Shown here piece by piece: positions 1 to 4,587 of a stretch of DNA of 5,802 nt (within the stretch, counting starts at the first letter, position 1; each line of letters begins with the position of its first letter). The stretch spans positions 1 to 5,802 of the forward strand of contig SIRY01000028.1 of assembly GCA_004366215.1 (NCBI GenBank), read 5' to 3'. The notes under the pieces were generated by a model. It was not told where the DNA came from. It did not search any database and saw only the letters and a list, made by a program, of their open reading frames with translations. This DNA is from Actinomycetota bacterium. GTDB taxonomy: Bacteria; Actinomycetota; Acidimicrobiia; Acidimicrobiales; Acidimicrobiaceae. The position numbers and the translations under genes were made by a program.

Positions 1-363
1 GGCCTCGGGCGCGTCGACGGCCGCGCGCAGGAGGGGCTCGCCTGCCTGCGACGTCACTCCGATGCCGCGCCAGCTCCGTTGACGGATCTCGCGGGCTCTC
101 GTCGTCAGCGCCCACAGCTCCTCGACGAGCGATCGGTGGTCGAGGCAGTCGAGGTAGACCTCTCCTCGGTAGCGCACCGCCTCGACGGAGGTCGTCGTGG
201 CGAAGAGCAGCGCGCGTACGACCGCAGCCACCTCGTCGTCGCCTCCAGCCACCGCGTCGATGAGCGTGGCGAGGTCGAGATCAGCGCTGAGCTCGTCGTC
301 GCGAGGTCCTGAGGTGGCACGGAGGTCCACGTCGAGGTGTGGATCGAGCAGGCCCGCGCGCAC
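1..363 (-). CDS. MutS-related protein, second of a tandem pair (partial; C-terminus beyond left edge)
   Basis: Reading the minus strand from a GTG at 363 gives 121 open codons to the window edge, so only the N-terminal part is visible. It begins M-R-A-G-L-L-D-P-H-L-D-V-D-L and continues with D-L-D-L-A-T-L-I-D-A-V-A-G-G-D and then V-E-A-V-R-Y-R-G-E-V. This is the N-terminal pattern of actinobacterial MutS-related proteins and matches the N-terminus of the gene just upstream (D-L-G-L-D ... A-I-V-Y-R-H-E-V). The ATPase domain expected at the C-terminus is outside the window. The start lies only 7 bases after the upstream TAG, with an AGGG five bases before the GTG, so translation is probably coupled and both proteins made from one mRNA. 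Family membership is recognised from sequence pattern; the exact role (DNA-structure-dependent ATPase, perhaps a heteromeric partner of its neighbour) is inference. Confidence 0.8.
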   Translation of the reverse strand, partial: MRAGLLDPHLDVDLRATSGPRDDELSADLDLATLIDAVAGGDDEVAAVVRALLFATTTSVEAVRYRGEVYLDCLDHRSLVEELWALTTRAREIRQRSWRGIGVTSQAGEPLLRAAVDAPEA

Positions 364-370
364 GTCAGCC

Positions 371-1906
371 CTACCGGCCCGCGAAGAGGGTGGTCAGCTG
401 GTCGAGGGTGAGCCCGTAGTGCTCGGCGAGCGCGCGCGCGTAGGCGCGGCCCTGAGCAGGGGCGCGCTCGATGCGGTGCGTGCGAACCGCCGGGTCGCGT
501 GGATCGACCTGTGCGACCATGCTGACGACGTCGTCGCCGGCGGCGAGTTCGTCGAGGAACGTCACGATGACCGCGAGCGAGCCGCGCGCTCGAATGATGC
601 CGACGAGGCGCTGCGACAGCTCGAGCGCGTCTGCCGCGCTCGTGGAGTTGAAGGGCTCGTTGAGGACGAACAGCGACTGAGCGGTCGCGCGCTCAACCGC
701 GTCGTGGAGCCGTTGCAGCTCACTCGCGAGCTTGCCCAGCGCCTCGATCGGCTGCTCGGGGCGCTCGAAGTGCGTGAAGATGTGGTCGCAGAGTCGGAGC
801 GACGCCGACTCGCCGGCCACGGCCACGCCGAGGCGCGCGAGGTAGTGGAGCTGGCCGACGGCGCGGGCGAAGGTCGTCTTGCCCCCGTCGTTGGGCCCGG
901 TGACCACGACGATGCGCTCGTGCGCGTCGAGGTCGTAGCTCGCGGGGACGATGTCGTGTCCGGATCGTCGCAGGGCGAGCGCGAGGTCGAACGTCGCTCG
1001 CACGTGCTCCTCGCCCTCGGTGAGGCGCGGGAAGCAGAAGGCGCACCCGGTAGCAGCGAGCGGCTCGATGACCGCGGTCACCGCGAGGTAGAAGGGAAGC
1101 TCGCGGTCGAGCGTCGCGATCACAGGATCGACGAGGTCCGCGTAGGTCGCACAGAACGCGTCGAGCTCGGCGAACGGCTCGGGAAACACGTGGGCCACGA
1201 GGTCAAGGACGCCGATCGCCGCGTAGGTGTCGAGGAATCGGTACGTCGGGAGGTAGCTGCGCGTCGCCTCGCTCGAGAACCGCGCGAAGGTGCGGACGAT
1301 CTCCGCACCAAGGTCATCCTCGTCGTCGAAGGCAGCGACGGTGAGGCGCTGTCCCTTGATCCAGACGCAGTACGAGAGGGCCGAGAGCGCCTCACGGACG
1401 CGGTTGACGTCCTCGCGCAGCTGGACGAAGCGCGACGAGCTCACCACCCCTCGTACGGCGTCGCGGGCGCCACGTAGCCCTCGCGAGCGCAGGTCGAGCT
1501 CGGCGAGGTCTTCGTCGAGCTGAGTGACCACCTCGACGTAGCGGGCCGCCTCGTTGAGGAAGAACCGAGCGCGGTGGAAGTGGTTGTAGCCGCCGTCGTC
1601 GTGAGCGAGCTCCTCGCGACGACGGGCCGAGGACGCGACGACGTCGGCCTCAATGAACCGCGAGAGCGCGGCGCGCACGGCACCGCTCGCGAGGTCTGCG
1701 AAGACCTCGTGACGGTAAACGATGGCGTTAGGGTCACCGAGCGGCTGGTAGAGGACCTCGGTGACGTCGTGCCCCGCCGCCTGCTGTGCGATCGCGTCGC
1801 AGATCTCGTCGAGCCCGAGGTCACGAAAGCTCGGCTCACGAGGATCGAGGGCAGGCGAGCGGCGAGCCTCTCTGTCGAGGTAGAGGACGCTGACCTCATC
1901 GCTCAC
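371..1906 (-). CDS. MutS-related ATPase (DNA mismatch repair MutS-like family)
   Basis: A 511-residue protein with a MutS-type ATPase at its C-terminal end. In this numbering the Walker A loop G-P-N-D-G-G-K-T-T lies at about 337-345, matching the MutS form G-P-N-M-G-G-K-S-T. The Walker-B-like stretch F-V-L-N-E-P-F-N-S-T-S (about 413-423) replaces MutS L-D-E-x-G-R-G-T-S, and V-T-F-L-D-E-L (about 448-454) sits where MutS has A-T-H-Y-H-E-L. The N-terminal half is helical, resembling the MutS lever/clamp core, and holds D-L-G-L-D-E-I and D-P-N-A-I-V-Y-R-H-E-V. At about 510 residues it is far shorter than repair MutS (about 850) and has no domain I Phe-x-Glu mismatch reader, so ordinary mismatch recognition is unlikely. 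I chose GTG 1906 over the more upstream GTG 1972: it has a GAGAGGGA ribosome site 7 bases before it, and the protein then begins M-S-D-E-V-S-V-L-Y-L, close to the usual family start. It is the first gene of a likely two-gene operon. Confidence 0.9.
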   Translation of the reverse strand: MSDEVSVLYLDREARRSPALDPREPSFRDLGLDEICDAIAQQAAGHDVTEVLYQPLGDPNAIVYRHEVFADLASGAVRAALSRFIEADVVASSARRREELAHDDGGYNHFHRARFFLNEAARYVEVVTQLDEDLAELDLRSRGLRGARDAVRGVVSSSRFVQLREDVNRVREALSALSYCVWIKGQRLTVAAFDDEDDLGAEIVRTFARFSSEATRSYLPTYRFLDTYAAIGVLDLVAHVFPEPFAELDAFCATYADLVDPVIATLDRELPFYLAVTAVIEPLAATGCAFCFPRLTEGEEHVRATFDLALALRRSGHDIVPASYDLDAHERIVVVTGPNDGGKTTFARAVGQLHYLARLGVAVAGESASLRLCDHIFTHFERPEQPIEALGKLASELQRLHDAVERATAQSLFVLNEPFNSTSAADALELSQRLVGIIRARGSLAVIVTFLDELAAGDDVVSMVAQVDPRDPAVRTHRIERAPAQGRAYARALAEHYGLTLDQLTTLFAGR

Positions 1907-1913
1907 GAGCTCG

Positions 1914-1921
1914 TCCCTCTC
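1914..1921 (-). promoter_or_regulatory. Ribosome binding site deciding the start of the MutS-like gene
   Basis: Read on the minus strand this is GAGAGGGA, 7 bases before the GTG at 1906. No comparable purine-rich motif precedes the alternative in-frame GTG at 1972, where the bases just upstream are a pyrimidine-rich CTCCTAG. This is the main reason for choosing the shorter protein. Confidence 0.6.
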
Positions 1922-2039
1922 GCTGAGTCGGACACGGCAACCTCCCTGGTCATGCGGCTTGTGGTCCGCCACCTAGGAGCTATCAGCCAGCCGGCCAACG
2001 ACGCGAGCTCCATCGCCGCTCGACACTCTAGCCGCGGTG

Positions 2040-2060
2040 CGCTCGAGCCTCGCTCGAGCG
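2040..2060. repeat. Perfect inverted repeat (8-bp arms, 5-base loop) upstream of the MutS-like operon
   Basis: CGCTCGAG at 2040-2047 is followed by a five-base spacer CCTCG and its exact reverse complement CTCGAGCG at 2053-2060. It lies about 135 bases before the MutS-like start at 1906. It could be an operator or an RNA hairpin; there is no T-tract, so a simple intrinsic terminator is not supported. CTCGAG-type words are common in this genome, so chance is possible. Confidence 0.45.
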
Positions 2061-2251
2061 TGACGGTCGCCGGGGGAGCGATGGCGCGACGAGGGTGGGT
2101 AGCGGCGTGCGATCGCGTCCCTGGCTCCCTCACGCCTGCGATGGGACCGTCTCGAACGGCGCGTCGCTCTGGGTCGCGCTGTCTGGGGGTGCGGCTCGGT
2201 CGCACGGGGTCGACGGCGCGCCGGCACGCTCAGTTGTCGTAGCGCGCACTA

Positions 2252-2265
2252 CCTCGCGTGCGAGG
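2252..2265. repeat. 14-bp palindrome CCTCGC-GT-GCGAGG
   Basis: Six-base arms with a two-base centre, in the non-coding region downstream of tRNA-Val. A near copy lacking the inner C/G pair occurs at 2486-2497 on the other side of the tRNA. Function unknown; it may be a binding site or chance. Confidence 0.4.
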
Positions 2266-2298
2266 GCGTCGCGCGTCGTGAGCCTCGGCACGCGACGC
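2266..2298. repeat. Inverted repeat with 8-bp arms, possible 3' hairpin of the tRNA-Val transcript
   Basis: GCGTCGCG at 2266-2273 and its exact reverse complement CGCGACGC at 2291-2298 enclose a 17-base loop. For the minus-strand tRNA-Val transcript it would form about 65 bases past the mature 3' end. There is no run of T after it on either strand, so a terminator role is only a guess. Confidence 0.3.
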
Positions 2299-2330
2299 AC
2301 GTCGTGACCGGTCGGGGTGGGTCGCGCAGC

Positions 2331-2360
2331 GGCGTCTGAGGGTGCGGCGTCTGAGGGTGC
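2331..2360. repeat. Perfect tandem duplication of a 15-bp unit beside tRNA-Val
   Basis: The unit GGCGTCTGAGGGTGC occurs at 2331-2345 and again, identically, at 2346-2360. The identity extends two more bases to the left (GC), as expected of a tandem duplication. It ends three bases before the discriminator base of tRNA-Val, so it lies in the trailer of the tRNA transcript. It looks like a replication-slippage product or a remnant of an insertion event at the tRNA end. Confidence 0.8.
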
Positions 2361-2363
2361 CCG

Positions 2364-2437
2364 TGGGCGCTAGAGGACTCGAACCTCCGACCTCAGCCGT
2401 GTGAAGGCTGCGCTCTAACCAGCTGAGCTAAGCGCCC
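2364..2437 (-). tRNA. tRNA-Val (anticodon CAC)
   Basis: The minus strand folds into a complete cloverleaf. The acceptor arm GGGCGCT pairs with AGCGCCC (2365-2371), with discriminator A at 2364. The D-stem is GCTC/GAGC and the anticodon stem CAGCC/GGCTG with loop TTCACAC, giving anticodon CAC, which reads the GUG valine codon. The variable loop is AGGTC and the T-stem GGAGG/CCTCT (one G-T pair) with loop TTCGAGT. No CCA is encoded, so it must be added by the nucleotidyltransferase. All stems are 4 to 7 bp as expected and no base looks out of place. Confidence 0.96.
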
Positions 2438-2448
2438 GTGCTCGGGGT

Positions 2449-2454
2449 AGCCTA
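2449..2454 (-). promoter_or_regulatory. Possible -10 box of tRNA-Val
   Basis: Read on the minus strand the bases are TAGGCT, fitting the TANNNT pattern of actinobacterial -10 boxes, and lie 11 bases before the mature tRNA 5' end. That would leave a leader of only a few bases, usual for a tRNA gene. No clear TTGAC-like -35 is found 16-18 bases further upstream, so this is tentative. Confidence 0.35.
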
Positions 2455-2485
2455 GTCGCGGCTTCGAGGCGTACGCGCTCGTGCC

Positions 2486-2497
2486 CCTCGTGCGAGG
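2486..2497. repeat. 12-bp palindrome CCTCG-TG-CGAGG upstream of the EAL operon
   Basis: Five-base arms around a TG centre, about 50 bases before the first EAL start. It resembles the 14-bp palindrome at 2252-2265. It may be an operator for the EAL genes or the divergent tRNA; chance is not excluded. Confidence 0.35.
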
Positions 2498-2506
2498 CGG
2501 CGCAAC

Positions 2507-2519
2507 GGTCAAGCTGACC
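2507..2519. repeat. 13-bp inverted repeat GGTCA-AGC-TGACC, candidate operator
   Basis: Five-base arms with a three-base spacer, 26 bases before the GTG of the first EAL gene, in the stretch expected to carry its leader or promoter. The size and symmetry fit a dimeric regulator half-site pair, but no regulator gene is in the window to match it. Confidence 0.35.
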
Positions 2520-2544
2520 CTCAAAGCTGCCGACGTGAACGGGC

Positions 2545-3627
2545 GTGGAGCACAACGCAGCGGTCGTCACGGTCGATCCGGTCGACGAGGTGGTGCACGC
2601 GAGCGCACGCGCTGCCGAGGTCGTCGCGAGCGGGCGGGGCCTCTCCATCGTCCACCAACCGATCGTCGAGCTCGATCACGGCACGATCGTCGGCTACGAG
2701 GCCCTCGCGCGCTTCGGCGAGGTTCGCGACACGCAGGCCGTCTTCGAAGGTGGACAGCTCCTCGGCCTCGGGCCCGAGCTCGAGGCGCGCGTGCTCGCGC
2801 GAGCGTTGGCTGGTTCGCGGCGGCTCGTGCGAGGGTGTCGCCTCCACGTCAACGTCTCGCCGAGCGTGCTCGGCTCGCGCCGGATCAGCGCGGTGCTCGC
2901 GGGAGCACGTCTCGAGCGGATCGTGATCGAGCTCACCGAGCACGTTCCTGCTCACGACCTGGCCGAGCTGCAGCGAGTGCTCGTCGGGCTGCGGGCGAGG
3001 GGCGCGCTCGTCGCCGTGGACGACGTCGGATCAGGCTTCAGCGGCGCAGAGCTGCTCCTTGGCCTGCGGCCGGACATCGTCAAGGTCGATCCGACGTTGG
3101 TGCGGGGCCTCGCCCTCCACGAGGGTCGCGCCGGCGTCGTCGCGACGGTGGTCGCCGCGGCGCACCGAGTCGGCGCGCGCGTGGTCGCAGAGGGCGTCGA
3201 GGATCGCACGACGCTCGAGGCCTGCGTCCGCCTCGGCGTCGACGCCGCTCAGGGCTACTGGCTCGCCAGGCCGGCGCGCGGGTTTCCCCGTGTCGACCCT
3301 GAGCGCGTCGCTGGCATCGTCCGCGCAGATCGACGGGTGCTCTTTGGGACGGCGCTCGCGAGTGCGCTCGCACCTGCGCGGTTCGTGCCTGCGCGCGAGC
3401 CACTGCGAGGTGAGGGTATCCGCGTGGGTGTCGATCCGCTCGGTCGTGCAGTGTGGGTGGCGCTCGGCTGGCGCGGACCGCTCCGTGCGCGCGAAGTGGC
3501 GGTGCGCGAGGGCTTCGAGGCCGTGCAGGCCGCGCTCAGCGCTGGAGCGGAGGCGGTCGTCCTCGTCGACGACGAGCGCCGCGCGCTCGGCGTCGTGATC
3601 GGCAAGGTAGAGGCGAGTCGGCCGTGA
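2545..3627 (+). CDS. EAL-domain cyclic di-GMP phosphodiesterase, probably active, with CBS-like C-terminal tail
   Basis: A 360-residue cytosolic protein predicted to cut cyclic di-GMP to linear pGpG. The EAL domain fills about residues 33-245 and keeps every catalytic or metal position I can place: Q38 of the Q-P-I strand, E52 in Y-E-A-L-A-R, N103 in V-N-V-S-P, E129 in I-E-L-T-E, D159-D160 in D-D-V-G-S-G (usual D-D-F-G-T-G), K180 in D-I-V-K-V-D, E216 in A-E-G-V-E and Q236 in Q-G-Y. It has no GGDEF domain, membrane segment or PAS domain. Residues about 264-360 form a tail whose end (G-A-E-A-V-V-L-V-D-D-E-R-R-A-L-G-V-V) resembles half of a CBS nucleotide-sensing domain; that part is tentative. 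The GTG at 2545 is the most upstream in-frame start I can support, but its ribosome site is weak. In-frame GTGs at 2590 and 2593 are alternatives and would not affect the domain. Its stop overlaps the start of the next gene. Confidence 0.92.
   Translation: MEHNAAVVTVDPVDEVVHASARAAEVVASGRGLSIVHQPIVELDHGTIVGYEALARFGEVRDTQAVFEGGQLLGLGPELEARVLARALAGSRRLVRGCRLHVNVSPSVLGSRRISAVLAGARLERIVIELTEHVPAHDLAELQRVLVGLRARGALVAVDDVGSGFSGAELLLGLRPDIVKVDPTLVRGLALHEGRAGVVATVVAAAHRVGARVVAEGVEDRTTLEACVRLGVDAAQGYWLARPARGFPRVDPERVAGIVRADRRVLFGTALASALAPARFVPAREPLRGEGIRVGVDPLGRAVWVALGWRGPLRAREVAVREGFEAVQAALSAGAEAVVLVDDERRALGVVIGKVEASRP
3624..3627 (+). promoter_or_regulatory. GTGA start/stop overlap coupling the two EAL genes
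   Basis: GTG at 3624-3626 starts the second EAL protein while TGA at 3625-3627 ends the first. Such 4-base overlaps usually mean termination-reinitiation, so the two proteins would be made in linked amounts. Confidence 0.8.
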
Positions 3628-4541
3628 GCGTGTCGCGCGACGACATCGAGCTCGTCCTTGGATGCCCTCACCGACTCGAGGTACGGCTCGAGGCGATACG
3701 AGGCATCGAGACGAGTCGTCCGTTCGCGTGGGAGGGGCTCGTGCGTAACGGCGTCGGCGACTCGTGGGAGCTGTTCAGTTCGGCCGTCGCGCTCGGCCTC
3801 GACGTCAACCTCGAGCTCGTCTCGCTCGCGCGCGTGCTCGAGCAGCTCGAGCGGGCCCGAGACGGTCGCCTCGCTGTCAACCTCTCGCCCGCGGTGGTCG
3901 CGCTCGAGTCGGTGCAGCGGCTCCTCGAGCCGATCGTGGGGCGCCTCATCGTCGAGATCTCCGAGCTCGCAGGTGGGCCGTCGATGGAGGTGGTCGCGAG
4001 CGAGCTCGCGCCGCTGCGGCGACGCGGCCTACGCGTGGCCCTCGACAACGCCGGTGTCGGCTTTGCTGGCCTCGAGCGGCTCGCGCTCCTCGAGCCAGAC
4101 GTCGTCAAGCTCGATCGCAGCATCGTGGCCGAGTGGCGCTCTCGCAGCGCGAGGTTCATCGCGACGCTGACGGCGACCGCCGCGCACGAGCTCGGAGCTC
4201 GGCTCGTGGTGGTCGGCGTCGAGACCCCAGCCCAGCTGTCGTGGGCTCGCGACCTCGGCGCGGACGGCTGGCAGGGGTTCGCCGCCCCTCCAGCTGCGTA
4301 CCACACGAACCCTCGGGGACTGCTCGCTCGCCTCCACCGCGGGGTTCCGCCCGAGCCGCCTCGGCTCGCCATCGAGGCGGACAGTTCCTGCTCGCTCGCG
4401 CGGCGCAGGTTCCACGAGGTTGGGCTCGGCGGCCCGCCCGACGTCGCGAACGTCGTCGCAGGCGGGCTGGTCCTCGGCTGGGTCAGCTACCGTGACCTCG
4501 AGGACCTCAAGGCCGACACGGGTTGGGGGTACGCGTGGTAG
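3624..4541 (+). CDS. Degenerate EAL-domain protein, probably catalytically inactive, coupled to the preceding phosphodiesterase
   Basis: A 305-residue protein starting at GTG 3624, which shares GTGA with the TGA stop of the first EAL gene, so translation is almost certainly coupled. The same frame is open further upstream, but that part lies inside the first EAL gene. The EAL fold is still visible: W-E-G-L-V-R at 36-41 in place of Y-E-A-L-A-R, V-N-L-S-P with N86, V-E-I-S-E with E111, D-V-V-K-L-D with K162, and W-Q-G-F with Q217. Key residues are changed: the second Asp of the D-D pair is Asn (D141-N142), the first Glu of E-G-V-E is Val (V197), and the Gln of Q-P-I is Glu (E23). In known EAL enzymes the Asp pair and this Glu serve metal binding and catalysis, so I infer no hydrolysis. 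It may bind cyclic di-GMP as a receptor or pair with the upstream enzyme. The tail, about 245-305, ends V-V-A-G-G-L-V-L-G-W-V-S-Y-R-D-L, vaguely CBS-like. Confidence 0.88.
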   Translation: MSVSRDDIELVLGCPHRLEVRLEAIRGIETSRPFAWEGLVRNGVGDSWELFSSAVALGLDVNLELVSLARVLEQLERARDGRLAVNLSPAVVALESVQRLLEPIVGRLIVEISELAGGPSMEVVASELAPLRRRGLRVALDNAGVGFAGLERLALLEPDVVKLDRSIVAEWRSRSARFIATLTATAAHELGARLVVVGVETPAQLSWARDLGADGWQGFAAPPAAYHTNPRGLLARLHRGVPPEPPRLAIEADSSCSLARRRFHEVGLGGPPDVANVVAGGLVLGWVSYRDLEDLKADTGWGYAW

Positions 4542-4544
4542 GGG

Positions 4545-4554
4545 CGGCGCGCCG
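4545..4554. repeat. 10-bp palindrome CGGCGCGCCG in the gap before the DUF3048 gene
   Basis: A perfect palindrome 3 bases after the stop of the second EAL gene. With no spacer and no T-tract it is a poor hairpin terminator, so transcription may continue into the next gene. In DNA this GC-rich it may be chance. Confidence 0.25.
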
Positions 4555-4576
4555 TCGACCCTGGCTGACAACGCTC

Positions 4577-4586
4577 GAGGAGGAGG
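4577..4586 (+). promoter_or_regulatory. Strong ribosome binding site of the DUF3048 gene
   Basis: The purine run GAGGAGGAGG directly precedes the ATG at 4588 and contains two GGAGG registers. The register ending at 4583 gives the better spacing of four bases. It is the strongest ribosome site of any protein gene in the window and fixes the start, rejecting the longer open frame that begins near 4420. Confidence 0.8.
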
Positions 4587-4587
4587 C

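Larger units (their letters stand above)
1907..2363. other. Intergenic region between the MutS-like operon and tRNA-Val
   Basis: About 450 bases with no protein gene I can support. Several open frames cross it on both strands, but their translations are low-complexity Arg/Ser/Ala strings with no recognisable motif, as expected of chance frames in GC-rich DNA. The region should hold the promoter of the minus-strand MutS-like operon and the 3' end of the tRNA-Val transcript. A TAGAGT read on the minus strand near 2027-2032 could be a -10 box, but I see no convincing -35. Inverted repeats and a tandem duplication in it are listed separately. Confidence 0.6.

Noticed and set aside
197..1477. Long plus-strand open frame (426 codons) opposite the MutS-like gene
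   Set aside because: It is antisense to a gene with clear Walker A and family motifs. Its translation is rich in Arg, Glu, Val and Ala with no recognisable domain, as expected when GC-rich codons leave the complementary frame open.
2266..2298. Intrinsic terminator for tRNA-Val
   Set aside because: The 8-bp stem is exact, but the 17-base loop and lack of a T-tract do not meet the usual criteria, so it is listed only as an inverted repeat.
1973..2307. Several short open frames on both strands upstream of the MutS-like operon
   Set aside because: Low-complexity Arg/Ser/Thr/Ala translations, no good ribosome sites and no motifs; they overlap each other on both strands.
2481..3302. Plus-strand frame of 273 codons overlapping the first EAL gene
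   Set aside because: Arg-rich shadow frame; the overlapping frame from 2545 contains the full EAL motif set.
3453..3623. Longer N-terminus for the second EAL protein
   Set aside because: The extra 57 residues lie inside the first EAL gene and are Arg/Gly-rich with no EAL homology. The GTG at 3624 gives a neat GTGA overlap and a protein starting just before the EAL barrel.
4420..4587. Longer N-terminus for the DUF3048 protein
   Set aside because: The upstream extension overlaps the end of the second EAL gene and lacks any signal-like feature; the ATG at 4588 has a GAGGAGGAGG ribosome site and starts just before the hydrophobic anchor.
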